From positions 186,001 through 250,000 of the forward strand of contig CALXQU010000001.1 in the NCBI GenBank assembly GCA_944390725.1: DNA of 64,000 bases. The letters run 5' to 3'. The notes below the pieces were generated by a model that made no database searches, was not told the DNA's origin, and saw only the letters and a list, made by a program, of their open reading frames with translations. Origin of the DNA: an uncultured Spirochaetaceae bacterium. GTDB lineage: Bacteria; Spirochaetota; Spirochaetia; Sphaerochaetales; Sphaerochaetaceae. This document shows positions 50,078 through 57,847 of this stretch, one piece after another. Every line of letters starts with the position of its first letter. The stretch's first letter is position 1. Both the position numbers and the translations under genes were made by a program.

Positions 50078-51475
50078 ATGAAGAGGATGACGGAAGCTGA
50101 ATTCAGGGAGTATTCCCTCTCGGGGAACCTGCCCCGGCTGATACTCCAGGTAGGGCTCCCCCTAGCCGTGTTCGCCCTCTTCAACTGCCTCTTCGTGCTC
50201 CTAGATGCGATGATGGCAAGCCATCTCGGCACCATTGAGGTCTCCACGGTGGCATATATGGCCCAGCTGAGGCTGCTGATAAACGCGATAGGGTCAGGGC
50301 TCGTGACCGGCTCGATGATACTCGTCAACCGGGCCTATGGCGCAGGCGACATGGAGAAGGCCAGCCTGCTGATGAACACGATGATACGGCTCCTTATGTG
50401 CGTATCGGCCTTCTTCCTGCTCATGATGCCGTTCGTTCCCCGGATACTCCGCCTGATCAGGGCACCGCAGCCGTTCATAGAGACGGGAACGCTCTATTTC
50501 CGCATCATCATAGCCTCCACGGTAACCAACTTCATCAACCTTGTGTATATCAATATCGAGAAGACACGCGGCAACACCACCAGGATCATGGCTGTGAATA
50601 TCGCATCGATGGCCCTCAAGCTCGCGCTCTCCGCCTGGTTCATATACGTTCTCGGCAAGGGGATAGCCTGGATAGCGCTTGCCTCGCTGATTACGTACCT
50701 GGCATTCGCCGCCTATTCCATCCCGCATCTTTGCGACAGGAAGAGCATCTTCTGCATAAAGCCGCGGCTTGTCCTGCAGAGGAGGAAGGACCTCTCCTCA
50801 CGCATCATCGGCATATCGTACCCGGTCTCCGTGGAGGATTCGGCCTTCGCCCTCGGCAAGGTGATAGTCAACTCGATGGCATCGTCATACGGGGCCGGGA
50901 TGGTCGGTGCCCTGGGGATATCGAACAACGTGTGCGGCATCGCCTCAGACTTCCAGAACGGCTTCTCAGATGCCTCCAGCTCGATTGCCAGCCAGAACTA
51001 CGGAGCCGGGAAATACAGGCGCGCCGTCGAGACATACAAGGCTAATCTGGCCATATCGCTATCGGCAATCCTCCTCGCGCTCATCCCCCTTGCGCTTGCC
51101 AGCGATACGCTCATCACGGTATTCGCCACAAGCCGCAGCGGGCTCGATGCCGCCTTCGAGGAGACTATCAGCACCATATTCGCATTCGATGCCATCAGCT
51201 GCATCGGCGTCGCGGTGAACGGCGCTGGCATGGATTTCCTCCTCGGCCTTGGCAGGACGAAGGTCACGCTGCTGCTTAACTTCCTCAAGATATTCGTCTT
51301 CAGGATCCCTGTCCTGCTCCTGCTGCAGCTGGTTATAAGCGACGGCGCGAAGGCCCTCGGCATCATGATGATCGCATCGAACTGCGGAGCCGCAATCCCC
51401 ACCACCATAATCTGCATCATCGTGGCAAGGAAGCTTCTGATGGAGGAATCCAGGAACAGCAGGACAAGGGACTGA
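50078..51475 (+). CDS. MATE-family efflux transporter
   Basis: A second polytopic MATE antiporter, 465 residues with about twelve spans, only distantly like the one at 28499. Typical stretches are LPRLILQVGLPLAVFALFNCLFVLLDAMMASHLG near residue 17, GLVTGSMILVNRAYGAGDMEKASLLM near residue 72 and DFQNGFSDASSSIASQNYGAGKYRRAVETYKANL near residue 290. I start at ATG 50078, the base where the promoter should begin transcription; ATG 50087 is the alternative, and neither has a ribosome-binding site. It is divergent from the CoA-disulfide reductase and its stop abuts that of the DUF1703 gene. Confidence 0.9.
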   Translation: MKRMTEAEFREYSLSGNLPRLILQVGLPLAVFALFNCLFVLLDAMMASHLGTIEVSTVAYMAQLRLLINAIGSGLVTGSMILVNRAYGAGDMEKASLLMNTMIRLLMCVSAFFLLMMPFVPRILRLIRAPQPFIETGTLYFRIIIASTVTNFINLVYINIEKTRGNTTRIMAVNIASMALKLALSAWFIYVLGKGIAWIALASLITYLAFAAYSIPHLCDRKSIFCIKPRLVLQRRKDLSSRIIGISYPVSVEDSAFALGKVIVNSMASSYGAGMVGALGISNNVCGIASDFQNGFSDASSSIASQNYGAGKYRRAVETYKANLAISLSAILLALIPLALASDTLITVFATSRSGLDAAFEETISTIFAFDAISCIGVAVNGAGMDFLLGLGRTKVTLLLNFLKIFVFRIPVLLLLQLVISDGAKALGIMMIASNCGAAIPTTIICIIVARKLLMEESRNSRTRD

Positions 51476-53149
51476 TTATCCCTTCAGTATCGCTGATTCC
51501 ACCGCGACGCTCTTCCTGCAGAAGCAGGCTCCGAACCCGATGATCCTGCGATACGATGAGAATGAGGCTGCATAATCCCTCTCTCTTATCTGCCCAAGCG
51601 CCCTGGCTGCTATCGAGGCCATGCTGCCGGCATCATCGGTCCGCTTGACTTCGAATATGGCAATATCGCCATCCTTGCGGTTCCGCACCGCGATGTCATA
51701 GCGTCCGAGACCTGATTCCCTGTTGGAACGCACGGCGCAGTAAGAATCAGAAGCCAGCAATCCTGCAAGGAACGCATGATAGAACTCCTCGCCATAGTCA
51801 TGGTAGCTGATCGTATCCATCATGATATCCCCGAGAATGGACGCAATGGCATCCGTGTCAGCTTTCCAGATTGCCTCATAGAGCCTGCCGGAGATATCAG
51901 GCTGCCCTCTGAATGAGGCGAGGAACCATTCGCGGACAGTCATCTGGAACAGCATCCTGATTTCCTGGTTCGGGATGCGCAGCCTTGTCAGGCTATTGCA
52001 GTCGAATCCATCTGCCAGCGTGAGATAGCCTGTGGAGAAAAGCAGGCTCCATAGATTGCCTATATCTGCATGGAGGTCATTATATGTCAGCTCATCGGAG
52101 ATATGCTTCTCGATGATTCCCCCGTTGATAAGGGTATCGAAATCCTCGCTTACATCCATGCTTGAAGAGGACAGGAACTGCCTGATCTCCAGATTCGAGC
52201 TGGAGGCATTCCAGTAATTCTGAGGTTTCCTCTCGAGGTTGCTGCCGAGGTCATTCAGGTAATTGACAACATCCCAAGGGCAATAGATCTCCTGCCCTCC
52301 TATCCTATAGCCATCATACCAATCCCTGAATACGGAAGCCATTCCAGGCAACCCCGCCGCATCAAGCATATCCTGCACCTCTGCTTCAGTGAAACCGAAG
52401 TATTCCGCATATCCGTCAGAGGCAAGGGAATGGACAACAAGATTATTCAATCCGGTGAAGAGGCTCTCCTTTGAAATGCGCAGGCATCCCGTGACGACAG
52501 CCATCGAGACATAGCTATTGTCCTTCAGGACTGAAGATAGCATCGACCTGATTATCGGCAGGACATAATCATAGCAGCCGCTGGCATATGCCTTCGAGAG
52601 AGGCACATCATATTCATCGATCAAGACGATGGATTTCTTCCCATAATGGGCGTACAGGGCCTTCGAGAGCTCAAGGAGCGAACGCTCGATCCCGATTTCA
52701 CCAGCTGTCCCATCCAGGATAGAATCAAGCTCCTTGCGTGCCGACGGGGTGAAATCCCCGGCTTCCAGCTCCTTATATCCGCTATAGAGATCGGCAATCT
52801 GCGCCCTTAGCTTCCCTATCAGCTTATCTGAGGACTGCCCATCGACATCCTTGAATGAGATGCGGATGACAGGATAGGCATTCATCCAGCTATCAACTAT
52901 GCCGGGATGATCCATAATCTCAAGCCCAGTGAACAGGTGCCTGGAATCCCTGCGGATATCGAAGAAATTGGCAAGCATATCAAGGAGGGTTGACTTGCCG
53001 AATCTGCGCGGGCGTGTGAAGAGATGCGCAGTATTAGCATTGCCTTCAATGAGTTCCGCTATGATGCCGGTCTTGTCAACATAATAGCAGCCATTCTCAC
53101 GGATAGCCTCGAAATCACTTGTACCGATCGGAAGCTTGAGCCTTGCCAT
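51476..53149 (-). CDS. AAA-ATPase-like/DUF1703 protein (PD-(D/E)XK)
   Basis: A 557-residue member of the AAA-ATPase_like plus DUF1703 family, abundant in anaerobes and of unproven function. The N-terminus LPIGTSDFEAIRENGCYYVDKTGIIAELI is the family opening, followed by a P-loop TRPRRFGKSTLLDML near residue 45 and Walker B SIVLIDEYDVPLSKA near residue 175. The C-terminal nuclease-like core contains GLGRYDIAVRNRKDGDIAIFEVKRTDD near residue 495, fitting D-x(n)-E-x-K. I choose ATG 53149 with GGAG 5 nt upstream and a TTTCCA-17-TAGAAT promoter above it; ATG 53170 overlaps the -10 box. Confidence 0.87.
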   Translation of the reverse strand: MARLKLPIGTSDFEAIRENGCYYVDKTGIIAELIEGNANTAHLFTRPRRFGKSTLLDMLANFFDIRRDSRHLFTGLEIMDHPGIVDSWMNAYPVIRISFKDVDGQSSDKLIGKLRAQIADLYSGYKELEAGDFTPSARKELDSILDGTAGEIGIERSLLELSKALYAHYGKKSIVLIDEYDVPLSKAYASGCYDYVLPIIRSMLSSVLKDNSYVSMAVVTGCLRISKESLFTGLNNLVVHSLASDGYAEYFGFTEAEVQDMLDAAGLPGMASVFRDWYDGYRIGGQEIYCPWDVVNYLNDLGSNLERKPQNYWNASSSNLEIRQFLSSSSMDVSEDFDTLINGGIIEKHISDELTYNDLHADIGNLWSLLFSTGYLTLADGFDCNSLTRLRIPNQEIRMLFQMTVREWFLASFRGQPDISGRLYEAIWKADTDAIASILGDIMMDTISYHDYGEEFYHAFLAGLLASDSYCAVRSNRESGLGRYDIAVRNRKDGDIAIFEVKRTDDAGSMASIAARALGQIRERDYAASFSSYRRIIGFGACFCRKSVAVESAILKG

Positions 53150-53168
53150 CTTCTCTCCATCTGGAACC

Positions 53169-53197
53169 ATTCTACAATAAGCATATGGTATTGGAAA
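53169..53197 (-). promoter_or_regulatory. candidate promoter of the DUF1703 gene
   Basis: Minus-strand TTTCCA (53192-53197), 17 nt, TAGAAT (53169-53174), giving a leader of about 13 nt with GGAG before the ATG at 53149. Confidence 0.5.
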
Positions 53198-53405
53198 GGA
53201 TATCGCATCCCTCATCCTTATGCCAAGATCTTCTTATGAATCCAGCAGATAAGCTATTCAGCGATGCATTGATCCGGAAGCATCCTGAAAAGAAGAGCCG
53301 GCATTGATGATATCGGATTCCATCAGGGCCATCTCCATCAGACGGCAGGACAGTGCCACTGGAATAAAAACCCTATGTAATGTAGAAAATGGTATGGAGG
53401 ACTGA

Positions 53406-54179
53406 ATGAAAAACAGAATCACGGTACTTCTCATACTCATCACGCTCTTTGCCCTTCCGCTCTCTGCGGCAGGGAACGGCCCTATCGGGATCATCACGGC
53501 GATGTCGAATGAGCTGAGTCTCCTGCTGGAGAATGCGGATATAGAGGAGACAAGGACGATTGGCGGCGTCGACTACAACATCGGCACGCTCGAAGGCCAG
53601 GATGTCGTCCTTGTGAAGGCAGGCATAGGCAAGATCATGGCTGCCGCAGGCGCGGCGACGCTCATCAACGAGTTCGATGTCAGCTCCATCATCTTCACAG
53701 GTATCGCAGGCGGTGTCGGCGATGAGACAGAGGTCATGGATATCGTCGTATCCACGGATCTCGCGGTGCATGACTACGGCAACATCAACAATGATGGCTT
53801 CGCATGGGATGCCGTAGCAGGAACCGATGAGAACGGCAGGATCCCGGCAGACCCTGAGCTCACGGAGCTTGCATATGACTCCGCGGTCAAGGTAGTCGGC
53901 GAGGACAGCGCATTCAAGGGAACCATCGCCACAGGTGACCAGTTCGTCGCCAGTGAGAGCTATGTGAAGGTCCTTCAGGACAGGTTCAACGCTCTTGCAT
54001 GCGAGATGGAAGGCGCGGCAGTCGCCCTTGTCGCCTACTCCTATGACGTCCCGTTCGTAGTCATCAGATGCATGTCCGATAAGGCTGACGGCCTTGCGCA
54101 TGACACATACGCGAACTTCGGCGATACGGCTGCGGACAATTCCGCGACTATCGTCATGACAATGCTTGAGAGCATGTAA
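53406..54179 (+). CDS. mtn: exported MTA/SAH nucleosidase (Pfs/Bgp type)
   Basis: Cleaves adenine from methylthioadenosine or S-adenosylhomocysteine. The 257-residue protein has a clear signal peptide MKNRITVLLILITLFALPLSAAG ahead of an otherwise standard nucleosidase: IGIITAMSNELSLL with the catalytic Glu36, FTGIAGGVGDETEVMDIVVST near residue 97, ATGDQFVAS near residue 175, CEMEGAAVALVAY near residue 200 and VIRCMSDKADG with the catalytic Asp near residue 220. Secretion is unusual for this enzyme but known in Borrelia Bgp, a surface glycosaminoglycan-binding homologue. GGAGG precedes the ATG. It stands alone between convergently and divergently placed genes. Confidence 0.92.
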   Translation: MKNRITVLLILITLFALPLSAAGNGPIGIITAMSNELSLLLENADIEETRTIGGVDYNIGTLEGQDVVLVKAGIGKIMAAAGAATLINEFDVSSIIFTGIAGGVGDETEVMDIVVSTDLAVHDYGNINNDGFAWDAVAGTDENGRIPADPELTELAYDSAVKVVGEDSAFKGTIATGDQFVASESYVKVLQDRFNALACEMEGAAVALVAYSYDVPFVVIRCMSDKADGLAHDTYANFGDTAADNSATIVMTMLESM

Positions 54180-54233
54180 ACGCTTTATATGGCTGGAGCG
54201 GATGCCCAGCATCCGCTTCGCCATCATTGCCTA

Positions 54234-54698
54234 TCAGGAACCTGCCCCTTCCTGCGACCTCAGATTGCGCAGATACTCCACAGGAGAGCATCCATAGTAC
54301 TTCCTGAAGGCCTCATTGAAATACCTGGGATTGGAATAGCCGACCTTATCAGCGATCTCATAGATCCTGTACCTGCGCGAGAGGAGCAGCTTCCTTGCCT
54401 CTTCCATGCGCACCTCTATCAAGAACTGCTTGAAGCTCTGCCCTGCGATATGGGTGAATATCGAGGAGAGATAGCCATAGCTTATCTGCAGCTCATCAGC
54501 GATCTGCTGCAGCCTGAGCGACGGGTCACCGTAATGCTCCCTCACATAGCGCTGCGTCCGTGATATCAGCAGGCGGCTGTTGCTGTCGCTCCTTGCGGAG
54601 TTGTGGATTGTCAACACTTTTCTGCGCGATTTTTCAGGTTTTTGTGGTCCGGCCGTTTCCATATCGGAACGGCGGTCTGGTCGGAGTTTGGGAAACAT
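54234..54698 (-). CDS. short AraC-type DNA-binding protein
   Basis: A 154-residue protein that is little more than an AraC/YesN double HTH: RYVREHYGDPSLRLQQIADELQISYGYLSSIFTHIAGQSFKQFLIEVRMEEARKLLL followed by IYEIADKVGYSNPRYFNEAFRKYYGCSPVEYLRNL. No receiver or ligand domain precedes it; the first 45 residues are polar and low-complexity. It could be a free-standing regulator or the surviving C-terminus of a larger response regulator. Start is uncertain: ATG 54698 and ATG 54662 (METAGP) both lack a convincing ribosome-binding site. Targets unknown. Confidence 0.75.
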   Translation of the reverse strand: MFPKLRPDRRSDMETAGPQKPEKSRRKVLTIHNSARSDSNSRLLISRTQRYVREHYGDPSLRLQQIADELQISYGYLSSIFTHIAGQSFKQFLIEVRMEEARKLLLSRRYRIYEIADKVGYSNPRYFNEAFRKYYGCSPVEYLRNLRSQEGAGS

Positions 54699-54850
54699 GT
54701 CATTGCAGCTGGCTTATGTTCATCGCGATGCCAGCTGATGGCTATGTGATTGACGTATTTGGGAACAGTAGTTGTATTCCTATCTGCTACGGTAAGTTAC
54801 TCAGCCATTTGGAGTGGGAAGGCTTCACACGAAATCGGGGCAAAGAAAAT

Positions 54851-54883
54851 GGGCGGCGTCCGCAAATGCTAAGACATCCGCCC
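54851..54883 (-). terminator. second hairpin downstream of the small basic protein gene
   Basis: Stem GGGCGG with inner GTC pairs to GAC and CCGCCC across a 12-nt loop; on the minus strand it is followed by ATTTTCTTT. The gap 54699-54960 otherwise shows no gene I can support. Confidence 0.4.
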
Positions 54884-54960
54884 TTAAACATTGATAAGGA
54901 GAGAAACGAATTTCCCTCTGGCCTTATCGTACATATCTTCAAGGTCTTTGTGAATCGCCT

Positions 54961-54990
54961 GGAAAACAAAGAACCCCGTTTCCGGGGCTC
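54961..54990 (-). terminator. terminator of the small basic protein gene
   Basis: On the minus strand an 8-bp stem (GAGCCCCG with CGGGGTTC, one G-T pair) and GAAA tetraloop are followed by TTTGTTTTCC. It starts 5 nt after the stop codon. Confidence 0.75.
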
Positions 54991-54994
54991 CCTA

Positions 54995-55165
54995 TCACAT
55001 AAGATCCTTTGGCTTCCTGGCTGTGTTGCCGGTCTTCTCGCAGTAAGCTACGTGCCTGAGCTTTCCGTTCTCGAAGACGCTCTTCATCTTGATTGCTCCA
55101 CCCCATCTGCTGGTAAGGACCTTAGCACCTTCACGGCGTGCGTTCTTTGATACGTTTCCTGCCAT
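54995..55165 (-). CDS. small basic protein of unknown function
   Basis: A 56-residue open frame, MAGNVSKNARREGAKVLTSR at the start and YCEKTGNTARKPKDLM at the end, with about a quarter Lys/Arg. A very good ribosome-binding site (GGAGG, 8 nt spacing), a strong terminator 5 nt after the stop and placement 34 nt behind a tRNA gene all argue that it is real. The codon use is highly expressed in style (GGA, AAG, CGT). Size, charge and position suggest a ribosomal or ribosome-associated protein, but it matches none of L28, L32, L33, L36 or THX as I know them. It is likely co-transcribed with tRNA-Thr. Confidence 0.7.
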   Translation of the reverse strand: MAGNVSKNARREGAKVLTSRWGGAIKMKSVFENGKLRHVAYCEKTGNTARKPKDLM

Positions 55166-55199
55166 CTTTATTTCCTCCGGATTCCGATTATCTTAAGTA

Positions 55200-55273
55200 A
55201 GCCCCCTGTCGGATTCGAACCAACGACCCCGAGATTACAAGTCACGTGCTCTGGCCAGCTGAGCTAAGGAGGC
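55200..55273 (-). tRNA. tRNA-Thr (anticodon TGT)
   Basis: A complete cloverleaf on the minus strand: acceptor GCCTCCT/AGGGGGC (one G-T pair), D-stem GCTC/GAGC, anticodon loop CTTGTAA with TGT, T-arm GTTGG-TTCGAAT-CCGAC. The anticodon stem has one T-T mismatch. CCA is not encoded. Reads ACA and other Thr codons. Confidence 0.9.
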
Positions 55274-55290
55274 ATCTTTCGACGAAGGTT

Positions 55291-55319
55291 AATTTAGCAA
55301 ATCGGCCGATTATGTGCAA
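55291..55319 (-). promoter_or_regulatory. promoter of tRNA-Thr
   Basis: Minus-strand TTGCAC (55314-55319), 17 nt, TAAATT (55291-55296), about 18 nt before the tRNA 5' end. The spacer contains the palindrome ATCGGCCGAT (55301-55310). Confidence 0.55.
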
Positions 55320-55368
55320 GTGGGTGGCCAGAAATTGCCATGACAGCATTCATGCATATTTTCTTGAT

Positions 55369-55392
55369 AAATATTCAGGAAAATGAATATTT
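55369..55392. promoter_or_regulatory. inverted repeat upstream of the tryptophanase-like gene
   Basis: Perfect arms AAATATTC/GAATATTT with an 8-nt centre, ending 4 nt before the -35 box at 55396. A candidate operator or activator site. Confidence 0.45.
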
Positions 55393-55395
55393 TGA

Positions 55396-55425
55396 TTGAT
55401 TTCTCTACATGTCACTCCGTATGAT
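55396..55425 (+). promoter_or_regulatory. promoter of the tryptophanase-like gene
   Basis: TTGATT (55396-55401), 18 nt, TATGAT (55420-55425). The short leader carries AAAGGAG before the ATG at 55444. Confidence 0.5.
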
Positions 55426-55443
55426 AAATCAAAAGGAGCTATT

Positions 55444-56889
55444 ATGCCTGAAATCCGTTTCCGCAGCGGGGAGTCAATCCCGCTTGAGCTGCACAAGGTA
55501 CGCATCGTCCAGAAGCTGGACCTCGTACCGATTGAGAGAAGAGCCGAAGCCATGGCCGAAGCCGGCTTCAATACATTCCTGCTTAAGAATAAGGATATAT
55601 ACCTGGACATGCTGACTGACAGCGGCGTCAATGCGATGAGCGATAGGCAGCTTGCCGCCATGATGGTCGCCGATGACAGCTATGCTGGAAGCAAGACATT
55701 CACCCGCCTCACCGACAAGCTCACGGAGATCTTCGGTACCGAATACTTCCTCCCCGCCCACCAGGGAAGGGCTGCCGAGAACATCATAGCGATGACGTTC
55801 GTAAAGCCCGGCTGCATCATCCCCATGAACTACCACTTCACCACGACCAAGGCGCACATCACAAGGCTGGGAGGCACGGTCGAGGAGCTTGTGGCCGATG
55901 AAGGCGTCAAGATAACGAGCGACCATCCATTCAAGGGGAACTTCGACCTCGACAGGCTGGAAGCGCTCCTGAAGGAGAAGCATGACATCATCCCGTTCAT
56001 GAGGATAGAAGCCGGCACGAACCTGATCGGCGGCCAGCCGCTCTCGCTTGCGAACATAGAGGCTGCTGCGGATATCGCGCACAGGTACGGGGTGCTGACG
56101 GTACTGGATGCCAGCCTGCTCCAGGACAACCTCTATTTCATCAAGACCAGGGAAGAGGCAGCGAAGGACCTCTCGCTGAGGGAAATCACGAAGCGGATCT
56201 CCGACAAGATGGATATCATATACTTTTCGGCCCGCAAGCTCGGCTTCGCGCGCGGCGGCGGCATATCGATCCACGACAAGGAGCTCTACCTGAGGATGCG
56301 CGAGCTGGTGCCGATGTTCGAAGGCTTCCTCACCTATGGCGGCATGAGCGTCAGGGAGATGGAGGCGATGGCCGTAGGCCTGGAAGAGACCATGGACATC
56401 GATGTAATCTCACAGGGTCCCCTCTTCATCAAGTACATGACGGAAGAGCTCATAAAGAGAGGGGTGCCTGTAGTCACACCTCCGGGAGGGCTTGGCTGCC
56501 ATCTCGATGCGACACGCTTCATCCCCCACGTGAAGCAGGAGGAATATCCTGCTGGAGCGCTGGCGGCAGCTGTATATATCGCAGGCAGCGTCAGAGGCAT
56601 GGAAAGGGGCACGATCTCAGAGCAGAGGGAGCCGGACGGGTCGGAGCACCTTGCCGCGGTAGAGCTGCTGAGGCTTGCCCTGCCAAGGCGCGTATTCACC
56701 CTCTCCCAGGTCATGTACGCCGTGGACAGGATCTCCTGGCTCTATGAGCACAGGGACCTCATCGGCGGGCTCAGGTTCATCGAGGAGCCATCGTCGCTCC
56801 GGTTCTTCTTCGGACGCCTTGAGCCTGTATCGCCATGGCCGCAGAGGATAGTCGAGGCCTTCAGGAAGGATTTCGGCGACAGCCTCTGA
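55444..56889 (+). CDS. tryptophanase/tyrosine phenol-lyase family PLP enzyme, divergent
   Basis: A fold-type I PLP lyase of 481 residues aligned over its whole length with TnaA and Tpl. Conserved landmarks are LLTDSGVNAMSDRQ near residue 57, Tyr80 in DDSYAGSK, PAHQGRAAENI near residue 104, FKGNFDLDRLE near residue 163, GGQPLSLANI near residue 196, Asp222, the Schiff-base Lys265 in YFSARKLGFARGG, EGFLTYGG and the carboxylate Arg in RLALPRR. The Arg that follows Asp in TnaA and Tpl (DSAR/DATR, contacting the PLP oxygen) is replaced: here D222-A-S-L225. Substrate may therefore differ from tryptophan or tyrosine. AAAGGAG precedes the ATG. Confidence 0.85.
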   Translation: MPEIRFRSGESIPLELHKVRIVQKLDLVPIERRAEAMAEAGFNTFLLKNKDIYLDMLTDSGVNAMSDRQLAAMMVADDSYAGSKTFTRLTDKLTEIFGTEYFLPAHQGRAAENIIAMTFVKPGCIIPMNYHFTTTKAHITRLGGTVEELVADEGVKITSDHPFKGNFDLDRLEALLKEKHDIIPFMRIEAGTNLIGGQPLSLANIEAAADIAHRYGVLTVLDASLLQDNLYFIKTREEAAKDLSLREITKRISDKMDIIYFSARKLGFARGGGISIHDKELYLRMRELVPMFEGFLTYGGMSVREMEAMAVGLEETMDIDVISQGPLFIKYMTEELIKRGVPVVTPPGGLGCHLDATRFIPHVKQEEYPAGALAAAVYIAGSVRGMERGTISEQREPDGSEHLAAVELLRLALPRRVFTLSQVMYAVDRISWLYEHRDLIGGLRFIEEPSSLRFFFGRLEPVSPWPQRIVEAFRKDFGDSL

Positions 56890-57113
56890 TGATTGCAGCA
56901 TCCCGGCCATCCTGCTTGCGCTCAAGGACAGGCGCACCGGCATCATGGCCAGGGTACTGGCATTCCTTACCGCAGCATATGCGCTGAGCCCTGCCGACCT
57001 GATCCCGGTCCTTTGCTATCTTGAATATCTCGATGGCAGGGCGCCTATGCCTGCCAGCCATCGCTGTCTATGCAGCTGCAATCCTCATCATAGCGAAGGC
57101 AGTCATCGCCTGA
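56888..57113 (+). pseudogene. frameshifted DUF1232 (YkvA-like) remnant
   Basis: One frame reads SIPAILLALKDRRTGIM, then FLTAAYALSPADLIPVL and YLEYLDG, the core of small DUF1232 membrane proteins (consensus YALSPIDLIPD..PVLGYLDD). Near 57040 the similarity moves to another frame, LPAIAVYAAAILIIAKAVIA, with a stop at 57111. The usual DFIP between DLIP and the second P-V-L is also missing. The remnant starts at the end of the tryptophanase-like gene without its own clear start, and its end overlaps aroH by 11 bp. A sequencing indel is the alternative. Confidence 0.6.
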
Positions 57114-57462
57114 GGTCAGGACGGAGGACAGAGGCTCCCTTGAGGTAGACCATGCGGGCATCCTCCTTCCTGCCGCCCTCCGCAGTCACGAGCACGCGGA
57201 TAGCCTTGGGCAATGCGCCTTCGGTATCGGCCTCCTGCACGCAGAAAAGCGGGGTGCGCGAGCAGAAGCCGCTGGCACGGCATGCCGCGGCCGCGTTCCT
57301 GCTCCTGAGGTCCCTGGTCTGGGAGAAGATGACCGAGACGAGATCCTCCTCCTGGAGCCCGTTCTCCTCGAAGAGTGCCTTCATCATCTGGCCTACGGCC
57401 TCATCTATCGCTTCCCTTGTATCAGCATCTGCGGTTATCGCGCCGCGGATCGCATATGTCAT
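57103..57462 (-). CDS. aroH: chorismate mutase, AroH type
   Basis: Rearranges chorismate to prephenate for phenylalanine and tyrosine synthesis. The 119-residue protein is the trimeric pseudo-alpha/beta-barrel type of B. subtilis AroH, not the helical AroQ: YAIRGAITADADTREAIDEAV with the active-site Arg at the start, VSVIFSQTRDLRSRNAAAACR near residue 45 and IRVLVTAEGG near residue 90. GGAGGG lies 8 nt before the ATG, which overlaps the upstream membrane-protein gene by 4 bp. The longer frame to 57597 has no similarity. Confidence 0.9.
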   Translation of the reverse strand: MTYAIRGAITADADTREAIDEAVGQMMKALFEENGLQEEDLVSVIFSQTRDLRSRNAAAACRASGFCSRTPLFCVQEADTEGALPKAIRVLVTAEGGRKEDARMVYLKGASVLRPDLRR

Positions 57463-57812
57463 CCTGGTATCCCTCCGAAGCTGAAGCCGCTGATGATAGC
57501 GGTATTCAGCATATCTATGATTATCGAGATGGCGAAATATACAGCCATGCGTATGATGGTCTGCACTATGGGCAGGACAGTCGCCACACGCGAACATATC
57601 GAGAGGTAGATGGAAGCCAGTATGATCCAGAACCCCTCAAGGAATATCGTCCAGCCGAGGACCATCTGCCAGGCCCTCACGAATGAGACCAGCACCTCGC
57701 TGACCGGGAAGTAGAGGAACAGCATGAAGAGCAGCGCGAAGAACGAATAGAGCGCCAGCAGGTATGTATGTATCCTTGATGAGAATGCGAGTATCCTTCT
57801 GAAGGCCAGCAT
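57459..57812 (-). CDS. small integral membrane protein of unknown function
   Basis: A 117-residue protein with three or four hydrophobic segments (LLALYSFFALLFMLFLYF near residue 18, VLGWTIFLEGFWIILASIYL near residue 50, MAVYFAISIIIDMLNTAII near residue 88). The arrangement is somewhat like YggT or small channel-forming proteins but I cannot assign a family. Its start coincides with a TTGCCG-17-TATCAT promoter whose -10 ends 6 nt before the ATG; no ribosome-binding site. It is coupled to aroH by an ATGA overlap and follows thiN by 15 nt. Confidence 0.75.
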   Translation of the reverse strand: MLAFRRILAFSSRIHTYLLALYSFFALLFMLFLYFPVSEVLVSFVRAWQMVLGWTIFLEGFWIILASIYLSICSRVATVLPIVQTIIRMAVYFAISIIIDMLNTAIISGFSFGGIPG

Positions 57813-57818
57813 AGACTG

Positions 57819-57847
57819 ATGATACCATCAAGGGCGTATCTCGGCAA
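57819..57847 (-). promoter_or_regulatory. leaderless promoter inside the end of thiN
   Basis: Minus-strand TTGCCG (57842-57847), 17 nt, TATCAT (57819-57824), ending 6 nt before the ATG at 57812. It would drive the membrane protein and aroH. Confidence 0.6.

Noticed and set aside
54787..54969. Minus-strand 60-codon frame between the two hairpins
   Set aside because: Begins in the terminator tail, has no ribosome-binding site and no recognisable sequence.
54995..55165. Small basic gene as ribosomal protein L28, L32 or L33
   Set aside because: None of the expected motifs (zinc-binding Cys pairs, L28 GxxxR or L33 basic repeats) are present, so it is left as unknown.
55474..56274. Minus-strand open frame opposite the tryptophanase-like gene
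   Set aside because: Antisense shadow; the plus-strand frame is conserved over its full length.
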